Source of the DNA: Tretioscincus oriximinensis
Taxonomy: Eukaryota > Chordata > Lepidosauria > Squamata > Gymnophthalmidae
NCBI GenBank assembly: GCA_022410635.1
Contig: JAJVDF010000855.1
Coordinates: 371,630 to 435,629, forward strand
Direction: 5' to 3'
DNA length: 64,000 bases
The notes under the pieces are model-generated. The model saw only the letters and a program-made list of their open reading frames with translations, made no database searches and had not been told where the DNA came from. Position 1 is the first letter of the stretch. Each line of letters opens with the position of its first letter. Positions 59,551 to 64,000 of this stretch are shown here, in pieces. The translations under genes were made by a program, and so were the position numbers.

Positions 59551-60269
59551 GTAAGTTCATATCATACATGCAACACGTAACATGTTTGCTAATCCAAATC
59601 AAAATAAAATATGTTCTCAATAGTCATTACTTCACCATTTACACGTTTTAGAGGTTTTCAGTGGGTAAAAGGCCTGCATATTTCAATAACTACAATGTGC
59701 CATGTTTCTTGTTTCTACAATACTTTAGTGCCAAGCGAGAATGTTTGGAAGGGCTTTTCTCTTCAATAGAGTTAGAAACAGTGAGAAAGATTCTGGCACT
59801 TGGAAAACCTGGGTCTAAAACTGTGTCCACATGTGATTTTTGTTCACATTGTAAAACTGTGATTATGGGGGAATTGCAGGAACGCAACACTGATAGTGCT
59901 GTAAATATCAGGAAAATATCATAATGTAGCTGCCAGAGTATATTATTTGGGTTATCGATAGCCTGTGTTCAAGTCTTTATTTTGATTTGTGATATCCTTG
60001 ATCCTATAATTTCCTCTTAGTTTAAGCTACTTGGGGCTGTTAGAAGAATAAAGTTGTGTAGCAAAGTAGCGAAGGGGAGCGCAAACAGAGGATTCTCTCC
60101 CAGCCTGTATGCAGATAACAGTGTTTCCAATGCCACACTATCATTTACATAGCATACCAAATTGTATGACAGATTAGAATGTCCGTTTCCAGATTATACA
60201 TTTTCAAATTGCTTATGGGATATCATCATATATTATAACAAGCAAAAACAGACTGTGTGAGGTACCCCT

Positions 60270-60560
60270 TAGAATCTCTTGCCTCTCTCCTCTCCCCTTC
60301 TTTTCCCATCTTCTTCCCCCCACCCTCTTCCTGGCATCACTCCTCTGGCTCTCTGTTCTAAACCCACCCTTCCTTTCCTCCCGACTCCATCTCTCCCCTT
60401 GGCTTCTCCCCTCTGCCTCCATCTTCTCTGTCTTCCTTCATTTTCCTCCCCCTCCATTCTCCTCTCTACCTGGCATTTTCCTTCTCCCTCTCCATTCTTC
60501 CCTTCTTCCCCACCTCACTGCACCTTTGACCTTTCTTCCCCGGTTACCTAAAGAGCCCCT
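60270..60560. repeat. Pyrimidine-rich tract
   Basis: C/T-rich plus strand with blocks such as ctctcctctccccttctttt and cctccccctccattctcctc. It is less pure than the 54.4-54.8 kb tract. Confidence 0.8.
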
Positions 60561-60603
60561 TCCTCTTGCCCTCATTTACCTTTAGCATACATGTGTTAGC
60601 TTT

Positions 60604-60841
60604 TGTAGGGCTTCAATTCAGGAATAACGAGAACAAATAGTTTTGTTGCAGGATGTTTATTCAAATGACTAAGTCCAGGAATAAAGTCAGCAGTCAGAAA
60701 CTAACTTCTGTAGTAACTAAAGAAATAGAACAGGAAGTGACAGGGGAACGTACATTATAAAGCAAAGTCGAGGGGCNGCCTCTCGGCGNCCACTAGCCAA
60801 TGAGNAGACATAAATCANGCGCTGAAAACCTCCCGTTGGCA
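60604..60841 (-). mobile_element. Candidate solo LTR
   Basis: Read on the minus strand, this stretch begins TGCCAACGGGAGG. It has an ATTGG (CCAAT-type) box, a TATA-like CTTTATAATG and an AATAAA signal, and ends CCCTACA, the order expected of a retroviral-type LTR with TG...CA ends. I found no matching target duplication, no second LTR and no internal coding region, so the ends are uncertain. Confidence 0.35.
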
Positions 60842-62269
60842 CGCAGATCAATTCAAAAGAGGAAAAAAAGGTTACAAAAAGGAGAGAGCAAAAAAAAAGT
60901 AGGATTGGGGTACTTAACAACATGTGAGCACAGTAGAGGCATCGATTTCTGTTTGCAATGCAGCACACTAGAGCCTGGAGGGCACAGGTACACTGGCAGT
61001 AAGGACCTGTGGCAATGTGAATACATGATTGCTTCTATGCCTGTTCTGCTCATGCGTATTTGGCAAAAGCTCTTTGTCACATGGCTTTGGTGCAAGTGCA
61101 CTCTAGGCCCTCTATCATGCTGGGCTACAAGCAGCAGTCAATGTTGCTGGTGGTACCCATGTGCACCTTTCCTGGGTTCTTAAAATAAATGGTGAAAAGG
61201 AAAGGGAAGGACACAGCAAGAGAGAAGGTCAGGGAGAGAAGTGGAGGAACAGAAGTGAAGGAACAGGGGAAAGGAAGGGAGAGGTAGTATGACAGATTCA
61301 CAAGCCAGTCGCACAGGTCCCCATGTCCACCCAGCCATCATCTGAATAATGAAGGGCCAGTCCCCTCACTTTCTTCTTTACCTGGGAGATATGCAGCAGC
61401 TTCTTTGTGCTACTGCTGTGTTGCCTGGTTGGAGACTTCTTCCATTGTCCTCACCTTAACTGCATTTGTGTTGGATTTCCTGTCCAGCACATTCCCAGAG
61501 GTCACTCATGAGAAATGCATCATGGGCTTTGTCCTGGTGACATTTACCACAACAGTCCCAAGAGGGTGCTGGAGCACAATTATAAAGACAGCCAGCTTCT
61601 GTAGATAGCCCTCAGCATTTTTTTCCGTCGTCTTTCTAAATGGTCCCCTCTTGAGTGAACTATATCCAACTGTAAGTGGCTGAGCCCCGGAATGGTCATT
61701 CCAAGATTAAAACACAGTGCTGGGCTTGCTCAATGTTGGGCAGCTCCACATTACTATTAACCACTTGATTTTTTGCTCTTGAAGGGTAGCCTCATTTTGG
61801 GCTCTTGGTAATTCTAACACCCAGTTGCCCCCGCCCCCATCATGCACATGTAGTTAATTAACGAGAGGATTAAACCAGGAATCTGCACTCTCTAAAGCCA
61901 TGCCATCCTTCTGTTTGGGGCCCCCGTTTGTGCTATATTGCTTCTCCAAAACATTCTGTCCAATGAACTTTTAGTGATGGGTTCATTGAGTCAGCTCAGG
62001 CTGAGTTAATTATTAGAGGAGTGAGAAATATGAGATAAAAGAATTAGGATGTATAAAAGAATTGGGGCTTGTAAATATTACAATGTTCTTGCACAAGACN
62101 TGGAAAAAAAATTAGCATTTGCAATAGCATTTGGGACATATTAGGAAAAGGAAAAACGATTGTGTTGCAAGAATGTGGTTTTCCTTTGAGTGATGTTGTA
62201 TTCCGTGGTCAAGGTAAAGTTGTTTATGCAAACAGCATTTCATTTCACTTAACAAAAGCTATTTAGAAG

Positions 62270-62620
62270 GTCACAGGAGTCCCTCCCATTTAATAGCTGT
62301 GCTTGCTCACTGGTAATTAAAATTAATGCTGCATGGAAATCTAATTGCACGGTATGCAAAGTAACATTTAGATTACCATTAGCGCTGTGGGAAGATTCGC
62401 ACATAAAAAGCTGCTGTAGTAACATTTTTAGCCAAATGCAGGGAACTAATGAAAGCATCCTGATTCATGTAATTTCACAGTTAGTTCTGTAATACATAAC
62501 TTTTGATTGGACCAAAGGGCCAGGATTTTCCAAAATGCTTGCGTTATTAAACATAATTTAAAGGTGTCAAAGGATTGCATAATTGCTAAATGTTTATTAT
62601 AAATGATTGCAATGACCCTA
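62270..62620. promoter_or_regulatory. Possible conserved non-coding element
   Basis: A repeat-free AT-rich block with several TAAT cores (ctggtaattaaaattaatgc), an octamer-like tatgcaaag and ttaaaggtgtcaaaggattg. The composition resembles vertebrate enhancers, but conservation cannot be judged from one genome. Confidence 0.25.
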
Positions 62621-63189
62621 TACTTTACTTACCAGTACATCAATAATTGGTGGATCATATTGCNACCTGTGTAATAATGCTAGCTGACTTTCTGGCTTTC
62701 TGTTTACTAGTTTTAATAGTTAAGACTTAACAAANCCTTCATTTCAGTTCTATACCCTATCAGAATTTTCCAAACCTTCAAAAACATACACTGAAATAAG
62801 CAGTAATTATGGTTAAGCTAGTGGGAAAATTACCTTCAAATTCAGTTGATGAGAAGTGGCAACAGATAATCATGCAGGTGTTGAAAACCCCAGTTGATTC
62901 TAATCCAAGCCTTTCAACTCTGTAAATCTTGGCAAGTCAGGATTTGATGTAATATGTCTGACATCTGATCAAAGTTCAATGGCAATTTTTCATCTTTCTT
63001 GTTGGGTACCATCAAGTCGTATTTGACTACAGAGCTACAGATGGGCTTTGCTGTTGACTACTACTGCTTTTCACTGCTCTTATCACTGACCTACAGCCAT
63101 CATAAATCTATATGGATACATTATTTAAAACATTTCTGTACCACTTTTGCATTTTAAATGTTTCAAAAGGACGCTCAAGTTGCATCCAG

Positions 63190-63420
63190 TCATTGGGAGT
63201 GCTTATAGCAGAAGAGTTGGTTTTTAGAGCCTGCTTTTTCCAACTGAAAGGGATTCAAAGCAGCTTAGAGTATATAACCTTTCTATTCTTCCCTCCACAA
63301 CCAAACACATTGTGAAGTAGGTGAGGGTGAGAGAGCTCCAAAGAACTGGGACTAGCCCAAAGCCACCCAGCTGGCTTCGCAGAGGAGTGCAGAATCAATA
63401 CGCTAAGGACTGTTAGGTGA
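63190..63420 (-). repeat. tRNA-derived SINE with CTT-type tail (family 3), diverged
   Basis: In reverse: attctgcactcctctgcgaa, gccagctgggtggctttggg, ctctctcaccctcacctact and a tail related to 45478-45697. Confidence 0.6.
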
Positions 63421-63928
63421 AGGCAGTCAAGGTAGCTGCTGTAGTACAAGAGTTATGTGTATGATTTGATACTCCGCTCATAATGTGGTCCCTGCAGTGT
63501 TCACCAAGTGCATCTTCCAGAATGAATACAGTAAACCAAATCTGAAGATTCCATTCATGACAATGGCCAGGCTCCCCTATTCAAATCGGGCCGCACCTGG
63601 ACCTAGTAGTATCATCTCTTGCCACAGAGATCAGTTAATCTTCATGTGACAATGATGATTCTAAACCAGGTTATGTACTTGCTTTTTCTAAAGGAATACT
63701 GCCACATCTAAAACTCTCAAATACAACGTTTTATCTATTAGTCAGAATCTAGATATATATACTGCTCAAAACAATTAAGGGAACACTTTAACATAACAGT
63801 GTAACATTAAGAGGGAGCTACTGTTAAAAAAAAGAGGTGAATGTATAATAAATATGTATAGTACTGTATATATACATGAGCATTATTTAGTAATTAAATT
63901 GATTGTATTTATTTATTTATTTGTACTT

Positions 63929-64000
63929 AAGAACATAAGAACATAAGAAGAGCCATACTGGATCAGGCCACAGCCCATCGAGTCCAGCATTCTGTGTCAC
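63929..64000 (-). repeat. CR1 LINE 3' end, cut by the window edge
   Basis: aagaacataagaacataaga, gccatactggatcaggccac, ccagcattctgtgtcac. It continues past the window. Confidence 0.85.

Larger units (their letters stand above)
15035..64000 (+). other. ANO6: ANO6 (TMEM16F) gene span, 5' part
   Basis: Ten coding exons joined in frame encode an anoctamin N-terminal region and TM1. ANO6 is a plasma-membrane dimer that, on calcium rise, scrambles phospholipids (exposing phosphatidylserine) and conducts ions. In humans its loss causes Scott syndrome. I chose ANO6 over paralogues because of MHIKLP, FGINKLLDSGIYKAAFPLHD, KPEQEFFTAPFE and [12 protein letters not shown], which match remembered human ANO6 closely, whereas ANO5 differs clearly at each. 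The calcium-binding helices TM6-TM8 and the rest of the gene lie beyond the window. No frameshift or in-frame stop was seen, so the gene looks functional. Confidence 0.93.
59551..64000 (+). other. ANO6: ANO6 intron 10 (incomplete)
   Basis: I found no sequence encoding the expected VTLFLEFWK continuation. Contents are a pyrimidine tract, a possible LTR, a SINE and a CR1 end. Unassigned sequence lies at 59551-60269, 60850-62260 and 62620-63185. Confidence 0.75.

Noticed and set aside
1..64000. CRISPR arrays, operons, bacterial-type promoters or terminators
   Set aside because: The window is vertebrate nuclear DNA. Direct repeats here are microsatellites and transposons.

Overview
This is vertebrate nuclear DNA. 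It is AT-rich, with long introns and dense interspersed repeats: CR1 LINEs, tRNA-derived SINEs ending in AAAT or CTT repeats, and many short hAT-like elements with 8-bp target duplications. The repeat mix suggests a sauropsid, most likely a squamate reptile such as a lizard. That assignment is an inference from repeat style, not a database match. Scattered single N bases and one 176-base N run (17418-17593) show draft assembly.

The window holds one protein-coding gene that I can support: the 5' part of ANO6 (TMEM16F) on the plus strand. ANO6 is the calcium-activated phospholipid scramblase and ion channel of the anoctamin family. Ten coding exons lie at 15035-15119, 38280-38359, 39054-39182, 41297-41356, 44565-44843, 47778-47891, 51263-51378, 52985-53119, 55848-55953 and 59490-59550. 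All visible junctions are GT-AG. The phases join without a frameshift or stop, giving 388 complete codons plus one base, against about 910 residues in the human protein. The product so far covers the cytosolic N-terminal domain, TM1, the cysteine-rich first extracellular loop and the start of TM2. The remaining exons lie beyond base 64000.

Layout. Bases 1-14600 are intergenic and full of repeats. Bases 14600-15034 are a GC-rich promoter and 5' UTR region containing a 33-base C run. Intron 1 (15120-38279, 23 kb) starts with a 137-139 bp tandem duplication that carries a CACGTG E-box in each copy. It also holds the assembly gap and most of the LINE and SINE copies. Introns 2-10 are 0.7-3.5 kb or more, with further SINEs, CR1 pieces, hairpin elements, and two long pyrimidine-rich tracts near 54.6 kb and 60.4 kb.

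I found no new multi-gene system. The most distinctive non-coding content is a set of short inverted-repeat elements. Three are hAT-like families with recoverable 8-bp target duplications, one of them enclosing a 200-bp palindrome. There are also three further hairpin families. Several elements are nested inside one another, so the order of insertion can be read. Nearly all other open reading frames are chance frames or lie inside repeats.
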